Source of the DNA: WS-11 sp035275545
GTDB taxonomy: Bacteria; Eisenbacteria; RBG-16-71-46
Length of the DNA stretch: 9,495 bases
Direction of reading: 5' to 3'
Assembly (NCBI GenBank): GCA_035275545.1
Contig: DATEMP010000385.1
Span: 1-9,495, forward strand
Shown here: positions 1-6,341 of the stretch, piece after piece
How the letters are laid out: each line of letters starts with the position of its first letter
How positions within the stretch are numbered: the stretch's first letter is position 1
Notes under the pieces: generated by a model
Databases searched by the model: none
What the model was told of the DNA's origin: nothing
What the model saw: only the letters and a program-made list of their open reading frames with translations
Translations under genes and position numbers: made by a program

Positions 1-531
1 CAGTTGGACCGTCCCCGGCACGCGGTCGATGCAGAACGGTCCAGCATCGGGCAGGGTCACCGCCGGGATGTCGTTCACCGTGATGGTGATCTCTTTGAAG
101 TCATCGCAGCCGTTGGCGTCGGTGAACGTGTAGCGGATCACGTGCGGCCCTACTCCCGCCGTCACGATCGTGAACACCCCCGTCACCGGATCCACGCCAT
201 CGCCGCTGTACACCCCGCCCACCGGCGTCCCCGCCAGCTGGATCGTCCCCGGCACCGCGTCGATGCAGACCGGTCCCGCACCGGGCAGCGTCACCGTCGG
301 GATGTCGTTCACCGTGATCGTGATCTCTTTGAAGTCGCTGCAGCCGTTGGGGTCCGTGTAGGTGTAGCGGATCACGTGCGGGCCCACGCCCGCCGTCGCG
401 ATCGTGAACACGCCCGTCACCGGGTCCACCCCGTCCCCGCTGTACACCCCGCCCACCGGCGTCCCCTGCAGCTGGACCGTCCCCGGCACCGCGTCGATAC
501 AGAACGGTCCCACCGGAGGCAGCGTCACGAT
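1..531 (-). repeat. Ig-like repeat array in the downstream paralog (234-nt period)
   Basis: Two full repeats of 78 codons and the start of a third are visible. For example, the segment reading GGGATGTCGTTCACCGTGAT on the plus strand recurs at about 65 and about 299. The repeats are close to identical in DNA as well as protein, which points to recent expansion or homogenisation. The array continues past the left edge, so its copy number is unknown. Confidence 0.85.
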
Positions 532-1689
532 CGGCGTCGAGCAGAGGAAATCGAACGGGAAGTTGGCCGGGCCGACGACCACCGGCTGTCCGCCGTTGAA
601 GCACGGGGACGTGAAGAGCCCCTGGGCGGAGGACAGGTTTGTGACCGTGCCCTTGCACAGCAGGTCGATGCGCTCGGCCTGGAAGACGATCGTGCACGAC
701 TGCCCGATGGCGAGCTGCAGCCCCAGCGGCCCCCCGCCGGTCCAGGTCAGCGTCTGATTGTTGACGTTCGGCTCACCCAGGCCGCAGGTGCCACTGGTGG
801 AGCCACCCACGTATGCCAGCCCGGCGGGAAGAATATCCGTCACGGCGACGTTTGTGATCGGCACGCTGCTGGTATTGGTGATCGTCAGCGTGATCGTCGT
901 GGTGACGCCCGGGCAGAGCACCGCCGGGTTCGCCGACTTGACGATGTCGATGTCGAGATCGGGCGCCGCGCAGCTCAGCGGCTGGAAGGGATCCTCGCTC
1001 ATGCCGTCCAGGTTCGAGCCGATCGAGCCCGAGAACCGGAACAGCGGGGGCAGCGAGATGTTGGGGATCTTTACCTCGATGTCGTGACCCGAGGCGGTGT
1101 AGGCAGCGGTTGCGGTCGGACTGGCGACGCCGTTGATCGAGACCGTGACCGCTCCCGGATTGCCGATCACCTCGATGCTGAAGTCCGGGACGTTGTCGCA
1201 GTTGGTATCGATGTCCCACTGGTAGTTGTCGCTCGCGCCGATGCCCGGAGGATCGGTGAACGAAGGCGTCTGGGGGCAGCCCACACCTGCTCCCGGTGTG
1301 CCGTCCCCGTCGGCATCGCCGATCACCCCGGCAACCCGGTAGCCGAGATAGAGCGTCGAGTTCACCCGGTCATACGCGAGCACCGCACGGGTGAGGTCGA
1401 ATCCATTCCGGTAGTAGCCCAGACCGCCGAACGTGCAGGTGCCGAGTGTCGCGCACGGAATCACCGGTCCGGTGATGCAGATGTTCAGTGAATCGAAGGG
1501 CTGGACGATCCCGCAGCCGTCCACGCAGCGCGCGAAGTCCGTGAGATCACCGAGATTACCGTCGATCGTCGGAAGCGGGCACACAACGCCCGACGGCCGG
1601 GGCGGCACGGCCCAGGCCAGAGAACAACACAGAAGTGTCGTAGCGCCGACCGCAATCGCGACGCGTGTCACCAGGGCCTTCAGAGTCAT
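1..1689 (-). CDS. Secreted DUF11 / Ig-like repeat surface protein, second tandem copy (C-terminus cut by window edge)
   Basis: The reading frame is open from the ATG at 1689 to the left edge (563 codons, no stop), so the C-terminus is missing. Residues 1-27 form a signal peptide: K4 and R9, a hydrophobic core, and an AWA signal-peptidase I site. Residues about 37-242 are a cysteine-rich N-terminal domain. Residues about 245-360 match the DUF11 'conserved repeat domain' pattern (ITLTITNTSSVPITNV...DILPAGL). From residue 387 Ig-like repeats of 78 residues begin: two complete and a third cut. From residue 37 to about 386 it aligns without a gap to the neighbouring gene at 1732-4500, with roughly 25-30 substitutions by eye. 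The start is supported by GAGAGGAG 10 nt upstream. It begins 42 bp after the stop of the upstream paralog, so the two are probably one operon. A surface or extracellular structural or adhesive role is inference; no catalytic motif is visible. By analogy with its neighbour, the missing end should carry a sorting domain. Confidence 0.85.
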   Translation of the reverse strand, partial: MTLKALVTRVAIAVGATTLLCCSLAWAVPPRPSGVVCPLPTIDGNLGDLTDFARCVDGCGIVQPFDSLNICITGPVIPCATLGTCTFGGLGYYRNGFDLTRAVLAYDRVNSTLYLGYRVAGVIGDADGDGTPGAGVGCPQTPSFTDPPGIGASDNYQWDIDTNCDNVPDFSIEVIGNPGAVTVSINGVASPTATAAYTASGHDIEVKIPNISLPPLFRFSGSIGSNLDGMSEDPFQPLSCAAPDLDIDIVKSANPAVLCPGVTTTITLTITNTSSVPITNVAVTDILPAGLAYVGGSTSGTCGLGEPNVNNQTLTWTGGGPLGLQLAIGQSCTIVFQAERIDLLCKGTVTNLSSAQGLFTSPCFNGGQPVVVGPANFPFDFLCSTPIVTLPPVGPFCIDAVPGTVQLQGTPVGGVYSGDGVDPVTGVFTIATAGVGPHVIRYTYTDPNGCSDFKEITITVNDIPTVTLPGAGPVCIDAVPGTIQLAGTPVGGVYSGDGVDPVTGVFTIVTAGVGPHVIRYTFTDANGCDDFKEITITVNDIPAVTLPDAGPFCIDRVPGTVQL

Positions 1690-1693
1690 GGTC

Positions 1694-1721
1694 CGCAAGC
1701 TCCTCTCATTCCGGGTCATGG
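1694..1721 (-). repeat. Shine-Dalgarno-containing direct repeat, copy 1
   Basis: These 28 nt are identical to 4503-4530. On the minus strand they include GAATGAGAGGAGCTTGCG, which supplies the Shine-Dalgarno sequence for the gene starting at 1689 (10-nt spacing). The block fills most of the 42-bp gap between the two paralogs and shows that the duplication included the translation-initiation region. Confidence 0.85.
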
Positions 1722-1731
1722 TCGGCGGTGC

Positions 1732-4500
1732 CTACTGCTTCAGGTAGAGGACGCGACCGGACTTCTGAACCTGGCCTCCGACCACCATCCGCACGAAGTA
1801 CAAGCCGTGCGCGACGCGCTGACCCTGATCATCGCGGCCGTCCCAGGACGTTTCGTACCGCCCAGGCTCGAGCTGACTGCCCACCAGCATCTTCACCCGG
1901 CGTCCCGTGACGTCGTAAACGCTCACATCCACCTGGGCCCCGCGTCCTTCCACCAGGTAGTGGATCGCCGTCCGATCCCGGAACGGATTCGGAATCGGCA
2001 CGCCAAGCGGCATCTCGGGCGCCAGCTCCAGCTCCGGATCCGGCATCGTGGGAAGCGCGCTGTTGAGCCCGGTGTCCGACACTCCACGCGGCAGGATCAC
2101 GCCATCGCAGCTCGAGATATGGATCTGCATGTTGCCGTCGGAGATCATGACGGGATCCACGGCGTTGGCATCGTTGTTCGCATCCACGAGCAGCACCGTC
2201 GAGCCGATCGGATTGGCAGGGTTCAGATACACGTGGAGGAAGTAGCGGTCCTTTGCATTCGGATCCGGCTGCCCTCCGGATCCCGGCTCGGCGCGGTCCT
2301 CACACCGCGCGAAGAAGTACACGAGCGGGAAACTTGCGTGGTTCGGTCCGGTTCCGACCACCCGCCCCGTGCCGCGGAACTCGATGAAGTTGTTCGGCGT
2401 TACCGGCGAGCTCGAACCCGGCGGGATGCCCGGTACGTTGCCGCACCGGACCACTTCGATGAACCTGCCCTGGAAGTGCAGGTTCAGAGCGTGAGCGATG
2501 TGGTTCCAGTTTCCGCCGTCCCCAGCAATCGGGCTGCAGCCCGGGTAGACGTTGCCGCCCCAGCTGTGGACCGGCTGCCCCCGCCCGCCATCGGCCCGGA
2601 TCCTGGCGCCCCCGGCTGTGAGCCAGCACGCCTGCTCACAGGCGTTGACATTGATGGTGATTTCCTGGCAGTCATCGCAGCCGTTGGCGTCCGTGAAGCA
2701 GTAGCGGATCACGTGCGGCCCCAATCCCGCCACGCTCGGTGAGAACACCCCCGTCACCGGGTCGACGCCCGTCCCGCTGTACACCCCGCCCGCGGGCTGG
2801 CCGTTGAGCTGAATCGGCTGTGCGTCGCTGCACAGCGGTCCAGCAGCGGCCAGCGTCACCGCGGGGATGTCGTTCACGACGATGATGATCTCGTCGCAGT
2901 TAACGCACTGGGTGTTTGCGTCCGTGACGCAGTAGCGGATCGTTTGCGGCCCCACGCCCGCGGTCGCGATCGTGAACACCCCCGTCGTGGGGTCAACACC
3001 CGGCCCGCTGTACACGCCGCCCGTCGGGGTCCCCGCCAGCTGGACTGTCCCCGGCACGCGGTCGACGCAGAACGGTCCCACACCCGGCAAATCCACCGGC
3101 GGGAGGTCGTTCACCGTGATGGTGATCTCGTCGAAGTCACTGCATCCGTTGGCGTCCGTGAACGTGTAGCGGATCACGTGCGGCCCCACTCCCGCCGTCG
3201 CGATCGTGAACACCCCGGTCACCGGGTCAACGCCATCCCCGCTGTACGTCCCGCCCGTCGGCGTCCCAAGCAGCTGGTACGTCCCCGGCACCGCGTTGAT
3301 ACAGAACGGCCCCGCCGTAGGCAGCTCCGCGTCGGGCGTCGAGCACAGGAAATCGAAGTTGAAGTTGGCCGGGCCGACGACCACGGGCTGTCCACCGTTG
3401 TAGCACGGGGACGTGAAGAGTCCCTGGACCGAGGACTGGTTGGTGGCAGTGCCCTTGCACAGGAGATCGATGCGCTCGGCCTGGAAGACGATCGTGCACG
3501 ACTGCCCGATGGCGAGCTCCAGGCCCAGCAGCCCCGCACCGGTCCACGTCAGCGTCTGTCCGTTGACGTTGGGCTCACCCAGGCCGCAGGTGCCACTGGT
3601 GGAGCTCGCGACGTAGGCGAGTCCCGCGGGGAGCACGTCGGTCGCGACGACATTGGTGATCGGCACACTGCTGTTGTTCGTGATCGTCAGCGTGATCGTC
3701 GTGGTGACGCCCGGGCAGAGCACCGCCGGGTTCGCCGCCTTGATGATGTCGATGTCGAGATCGGGCGCCGAGCAGCTCAGCGGCTGGAAAGGGTCTTCGC
3801 TCATGCCGTCGAGGTTCGAGCCGATCGAGCCCAAGAACCGGAACAGCGGAGGCAGCGAGATGTTGGGGATCTTCACCTCGATGTCGTGACCCGAGGCGGT
3901 GTAGGCAGCGGTTGCGGTCGCGCTGGCGACGCCGTTGATCGAGACCGTGACCGCTCCCGGATTCCCGATCACCTCGACGCTGAACTCCGGAACGTTGTCG
4001 CAGTTGGTATCGATGTCCCACTGGTAGTTGTCGCTCGAGCCAATCCCCGGAGGATCGGTGAACGAAGGCGTCTGGGGGCAGCCCACGCCCGGTCCGGGTG
4101 TTCCATCCCCGTCGGCATCGCCGATCACTCCGGCAACCCGGTAGCCGAGATAGAGCGTCGAGTTCACCCGGTCATAGGCGAGCACGGCGCGGGTGAGGTC
4201 GAATCCGTTCTGGTAGTAGCCCAGTCCCCCGAACGTGCAGGTGCCGAGCGTCGCGCACGGAATCACCGGTCCGGTGATGCAGATGTTCAGCGAATCGAAG
4301 GGCTGCACGATCCCGCAGCCGTCGACGCACCGCGCGAAATCCGTCATGTCGCCGAGGTCGCCGTCGATCGCCGGCGGCGGGCACGGCACCCCCGGGCCCA
4401 CGAGTGCGGGTGTGACCCCGGCCGACGCGAGTGAACACCAAGCTATGGCGGCGACCGCCACCATCTGGGCGACGCGTCTCGAAACCGATCCTGAAAGCAT
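1732..4500 (-). CDS. Secreted surface protein: DUF11, three Ig-like repeats, FlgD-type C-terminal sorting domain
   Basis: 922 residues from the ATG at 4500, chosen because GAGAGGAG sits 8 nt upstream; an in-frame ATG at 4518 overlaps this site and has no Shine-Dalgarno of its own. Layout: signal peptide 1-27 ending ASA; cysteine-rich N-terminal domain about 40-245; DUF11-like domain about 248-362; three Ig-like repeats about 388-466, 467-546 and 547-620, each with GGxYSGxGVDPxTGVF and IRYxxTDAN; a beta-rich segment about 620-800 (TAGG, GGN, WNHIAH, DRYFLHVYLN) resembling domains that follow Ig arrays in other exported proteins; and a C-terminal FlgD-like/Por-secretion tail about 830-922 (PIPNPF, VYDVTGRRV, SWDGRDDQG, GLYFVR). 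Such tails direct export through the type IX system in Bacteroidetes and are common in other FCB-group bacteria, where the route is less certain. The many cysteines suggest disulfides outside the cytoplasm. It is the first gene of the paralog pair. Binding partner and exact role cannot be read from the sequence. Confidence 0.9.
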   Translation of the reverse strand: MLSGSVSRRVAQMVAVAAIAWCSLASAGVTPALVGPGVPCPPPAIDGDLGDMTDFARCVDGCGIVQPFDSLNICITGPVIPCATLGTCTFGGLGYYQNGFDLTRAVLAYDRVNSTLYLGYRVAGVIGDADGDGTPGPGVGCPQTPSFTDPPGIGSSDNYQWDIDTNCDNVPEFSVEVIGNPGAVTVSINGVASATATAAYTASGHDIEVKIPNISLPPLFRFLGSIGSNLDGMSEDPFQPLSCSAPDLDIDIIKAANPAVLCPGVTTTITLTITNNSSVPITNVVATDVLPAGLAYVASSTSGTCGLGEPNVNGQTLTWTGAGLLGLELAIGQSCTIVFQAERIDLLCKGTATNQSSVQGLFTSPCYNGGQPVVVGPANFNFDFLCSTPDAELPTAGPFCINAVPGTYQLLGTPTGGTYSGDGVDPVTGVFTIATAGVGPHVIRYTFTDANGCSDFDEITITVNDLPPVDLPGVGPFCVDRVPGTVQLAGTPTGGVYSGPGVDPTTGVFTIATAGVGPQTIRYCVTDANTQCVNCDEIIIVVNDIPAVTLAAAGPLCSDAQPIQLNGQPAGGVYSGTGVDPVTGVFSPSVAGLGPHVIRYCFTDANGCDDCQEITINVNACEQACWLTAGGARIRADGGRGQPVHSWGGNVYPGCSPIAGDGGNWNHIAHALNLHFQGRFIEVVRCGNVPGIPPGSSSPVTPNNFIEFRGTGRVVGTGPNHASFPLVYFFARCEDRAEPGSGGQPDPNAKDRYFLHVYLNPANPIGSTVLLVDANNDANAVDPVMISDGNMQIHISSCDGVILPRGVSDTGLNSALPTMPDPELELAPEMPLGVPIPNPFRDRTAIHYLVEGRGAQVDVSVYDVTGRRVKMLVGSQLEPGRYETSWDGRDDQGQRVAHGLYFVRMVVGGQVQKSGRVLYLKQ
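2641..3339 (-). repeat. Three Ig-like repeats in the upstream paralog
   Basis: Encodes residues about 388-620. Repeats 1 and 2 keep the GPFC, VPGT, GTPTGG and FTIATAGVGP blocks; repeat 3 is more divergent (GPLCSDAQ, FSPSVAGLGP). Repeats 2 and 3 contain an extra CxxC-like pair near the end (CVNC, CDDC) that repeat 1 lacks. The repeats of the downstream paralog are more uniform, so the two arrays have evolved differently. Confidence 0.8.
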
Positions 4501-4502
4501 CT

Positions 4503-4530
4503 CGCAAGCTCCTCTCATTCCGGGTCATGG
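4503..4530 (-). repeat. Shine-Dalgarno-containing direct repeat, copy 2
   Basis: Identical to 1694-1721 over 28 nt. On the minus strand it gives GAGAGGAG 8 nt before the ATG at 4500. The two copies differ only in the bases just before the start codon, which changes the spacing from 8 to 10 nt. Confidence 0.85.
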
Positions 4531-4581
4531 CCGCCGTTGCGCGATGCGCGCACGCGGGCGCCGGCGGCGTGAACTTCTCGG

Positions 4582-4658
4582 TCGCGGCCTCCGTTCGGAG
4601 GTCCTGCTAACGACAGCCGCGATCCGTCGCGCTCGCTCGCGCCTTGTCCGTGAAGGCG
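4582..4658 (-). repeat. Structured leader repeat, copy A
   Basis: Imperfect direct repeat of 4774-4854. Shared blocks (plus strand) are TCGCGGCCTCCG (4582-4593), CGGAGGTC (4596-4603), AGCCGCGATCCGTCGCG (4615-4631) and a looser tail ending AGGCG. CCTCCG/CGGAGG form a 6-bp stem with loop TT. CCGCGA at 4617-4622 can pair with TCGCGG at 4582-4587, extending that stem across a 15-nt bulge. Its bases 4618-4622 can instead pair with TCGCG at 4627-4631 around a 4-nt loop. The two pairings exclude each other. Confidence 0.65.
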
Positions 4659-4693
4659 ATGTAAGTGGGTTGGGAACGTCCGTGATGGATGAG

Positions 4694-4711
4694 AGCGTCT
4701 GTGCAGACGCT
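4694..4711. repeat. Perfect 8-bp hairpin between the leader repeats
   Basis: AGCGTCTGTGCAGACGCT is a perfect inverted repeat (8-bp arms, 2-nt centre; in practice a 7-bp stem with a GTGC loop). It has no T-tract on either side, so it is not a standard intrinsic terminator. It is either another folded element of the leader or a protein-binding dyad. Confidence 0.5.
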
Positions 4712-4773
4712 GGAAGACCCGCGTGAGGAAATGACGGCGGATCTGGTCGGGATGAGGTTCGAGAGTCCTGGCA

Positions 4774-4854
4774 TCGCGGCCTCCGACAGCGGAGGTCTCC
4801 TCGTGTGTGAAGCCGCGATCCGTCGCGTCTCGGCGCGCCCCGTCCTTGCAGGCG
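4774..4854 (-). repeat. Structured leader repeat, copy B
   Basis: Second copy of the element at 4582-4658, offset by 192 nt. The stems are identical (CCTCCG 4780-4785 with CGGAGG 4790-4795; TCGCGG 4774-4779 with CCGCGA 4813-4818; alternative CGCGA 4814-4818 with TCGCG 4823-4827). The hairpin loop (ACAG instead of TT) and the spacer (4796-4812) have diverged in sequence and length. Conserved stems with free loops are what a structured RNA would show. A dispersed palindromic repeat is the main alternative. Confidence 0.65.
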
Positions 4855-4955
4855 GGTGACCACTGGGTCGGAGCAGGTGCTCGCTGGAGCACGGCTTGCG
4901 GCCCATTGCGTCGCGATCGGAGTCGGGCGGGATGCAAGGCGGCGACGCAGTGCCC

Positions 4956-4983
4956 AAGCTAGCACCGCCTGTCAGGGGGTCAA
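4956..4983 (-). promoter_or_regulatory. Putative sigma-70-type promoter for the surface-protein operon
   Basis: On the minus strand TTGACC (4983-4978) is followed after 16 nt by TAGCTT (4961-4956), which is preceded by TGC, an extended -10. It lies about 455 nt upstream of the ATG at 4500. A second -35-like TTGACA sits at 5008-5003 without a good -10. The -10 matches the consensus poorly, so this is a candidate only. Confidence 0.45.
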
Positions 4984-5126
4984 CAGCGTTCTGTCCCCGT
5001 CGTGTCAAATCCCTCGGTCCGACCTGATGTGTAGCGACACGCGACCGTCGGAAAGCGCACGTCAACGAACGCTGCCGGTCTCAAGTGATTAGGCCGCGGT
5101 AGCCGCCGGGAGCGGGCTGCTGCTCA

Positions 5127-5143
5127 GCCAGCCGGGGGCTGGC
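5127..5143 (-). terminator. Hairpin downstream of prfA, possible terminator or 3'-end stabiliser
   Basis: GCCAGCC (5127-5133) and GGCTGGC (5137-5143) form a perfect 7-bp GC-rich stem with a 3-nt loop, 33 nt after the prfA stop. No T-tract follows on the minus strand (TGAGCAGC), so intrinsic termination is uncertain. Confidence 0.35.
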
Positions 5144-5176
5144 GCCGGCCGGTTCGCGTCCGTCTGGGGTGAGCCG

Positions 5177-6271
5177 TCAGCTCGCGGGAGTCTCCGCCCC
5201 CGCCGCGGCCAGACGCTCGGCCATGTCGGCTGCGCCCAGGGCCTCCGCCAGGTCGTCGATCGACCCCTCCATCACCTCGGGCAGGTTGTGGGCGGTGAAG
5301 CCGATGCGATGGTCGGTGACGCGCGCCTGGGGGAAGTTGTACGTGCGGATCTTGGCACTCCGGTCGCCGGTCGAGACCTGCGACTTGCGCTGCGCCGCGT
5401 ACTTGGCCTGCGTCTCCTGAAGCTTGGCGTCGTAGAGCCGCGCGCGCAGCACCTTCATCGCCTTCGCGCGGTTCTTGATCTGCGAGCGCTCGTCCTGACA
5501 CGTCACCACCAGCCCGGTCGGCAGGTGGGTGATGCGCACCGCGGAGTCGGTGGTGTTGACGCCCTGACCGCCCGGGCCGCCCGCGCGGTAGACATCCACG
5601 CGCAGGTCCTTCTCCTCGACCTGGACGTCCACCTCCTCCACCTCGGGCAGCACGGCGACCGTGGCCGCCGAGGTGTGGATGCGACCCGATGCCTCGGTGT
5701 CGGGCACGCGTTGGACGCGGTGAACGCCGCTCTCGAACTTCATCACCCGATAGACCGACTCGCCCGCGAGCGAGAAGATCATCTCCTTGAACCCGCCCAC
5801 CTCGGAGGGGCTCGAGCTCATGGCCTCGAGCTTCCAGCCGCGCTTCTCGGCGAACTTGGAGTACATCCGGAAGAGATCGGCGGCGAACAGCGACGCCTCG
5901 GCCCCGCCGGTGCCGGCCCGGATCTCGACGATCACGTTCTTGTCGTCGTCGGGATCGCGCGGCAGGAGCTGCTGGACCAGCTGCGCTTCGAGCTTCACAT
6001 GCCGGTCCTCGAGCCCCGGCAGCTCGGCCGCGGCGAGCTCGGCCAAGTCCGCGTCGCCGGAACCGACCGCCTCCCGGTAGTCGCGCAGATCGCGCTCGAC
6101 CCTGCGGTAGTCCTCGAGCGTGCGCATCGTGACCTCGAGCCGCGATCGCTCGCGCGACAGGTCGCGCAGCTTGCGCGGGTCGCTGGCCACTTCGGGCCGG
6201 CTGAGTAGATCGGTGAGCTCCGCGAAGCGCGTCTCGACCTTCTTGATCGCGGCCTGGGTGTTGGCGTCCAT
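5177..6271 (-). CDS. prfA: Peptide chain release factor 1 (RF1)
   Basis: 364 residues, the normal RF1 length. RF1 reads UAA and UAG in the ribosomal A site and triggers hydrolysis of the peptidyl-tRNA. The GGQ motif that enters the peptidyl-transferase centre is at 234-236 (RAGGPGGQGVNTTDSAV). The anticodon-like PxT motif is at 190-192 in HRVQRVPDTEASGRIHTS; this is the RF1 signature and rules out RF2, which has SPF. The middle residue is D, where A or V is most familiar. The N-terminal part (about 1-110) is the charged helical domain. The ATG at 6271 is preferred because GGGGAGG lies 6 nt upstream; a GTG directly before it (6274) is possible. It is last in the rpmE-DUF1385-prfA cluster, 70 bp after the DUF1385 gene. 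prmC, which methylates the GGQ glutamine and often follows prfA, is not in the next 5 kb downstream. Confidence 0.97.
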   Translation of the reverse strand: MDANTQAAIKKVETRFAELTDLLSRPEVASDPRKLRDLSRERSRLEVTMRTLEDYRRVERDLRDYREAVGSGDADLAELAAAELPGLEDRHVKLEAQLVQQLLPRDPDDDKNVIVEIRAGTGGAEASLFAADLFRMYSKFAEKRGWKLEAMSSSPSEVGGFKEMIFSLAGESVYRVMKFESGVHRVQRVPDTEASGRIHTSAATVAVLPEVEEVDVQVEEKDLRVDVYRAGGPGGQGVNTTDSAVRITHLPTGLVVTCQDERSQIKNRAKAMKVLRARLYDAKLQETQAKYAAQRKSQVSTGDRSAKIRTYNFPQARVTDHRIGFTAHNLPEVMEGSIDDLAEALGAADMAERLAAAGAETPAS

Positions 6272-6341
6272 CACGCCCCTCCCCGTTCCGGGCTCCCGTC
6301 CACCGTGCTACCCGGCAGCGGCGCCCAACCCCGGACCGCCC

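Larger units (their letters stand above)
4501..5176. other. Gene-free stretch: putative long leader and promoter region of the surface-protein genes
   Basis: No protein family is recognisable here. Open frames of 100-150 codons exist on both strands but are rich in R, P, S and T and overlap one another, as expected by chance in GC-rich DNA. The stretch holds, from right to left on the minus strand: a hairpin after prfA (5127-5143), a promoter-like site (4956-4983), two copies of a structured repeat (4774-4854 and 4582-4658) with a separate 8-bp hairpin between them (4694-4711), and the Shine-Dalgarno block. If the promoter is right, the leader is about 450 nt, which is unusually long. Confidence 0.6.

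Noticed and set aside
1..531. Regular repeats that might be read as a CRISPR array
   Set aside because: The 234-nt repeats are in frame and encode Ig-like domains; there are no short repeats with unique spacers.
4..1491. Long plus-strand open frame (495 codons) opposite the partial surface-protein gene
   Set aside because: It is rich in R, H, D and V, matches no family and mirrors the repeats of the minus-strand gene, which has a signal peptide, domains and a Shine-Dalgarno. The same shadow occurs at 2944-4434.
4694..4711. Intrinsic terminator
   Set aside because: The stem is perfect but no T-tract follows on either strand; kept only as a hairpin of unknown function.
4751..4770. T-arm-like GGTTCGAG suggesting a tRNA
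   Set aside because: The flanking bases do not form a T stem, and no acceptor, D or anticodon arm can be built around it.
4582..4854. Match to a known riboswitch (guanidine-II or c-di-GMP-I, both known as paired modules)
   Set aside because: The ACGG in the small hairpin is not framed by a stem as guanidine-II needs, the copies are 192 nt apart, and the conserved c-di-GMP-I core is missing.
4525..5065. Overlapping minus-strand open frames of 140-152 codons in the gene-free stretch
   Set aside because: Three frames open at once, R/P/S-rich, no recognisable domain. Treated as non-coding leader.
5288..6208. Long plus-strand open frame opposite prfA
   Set aside because: Antisense shadow of a clear RF1 gene with conserved motifs; its composition is atypical for a real protein.
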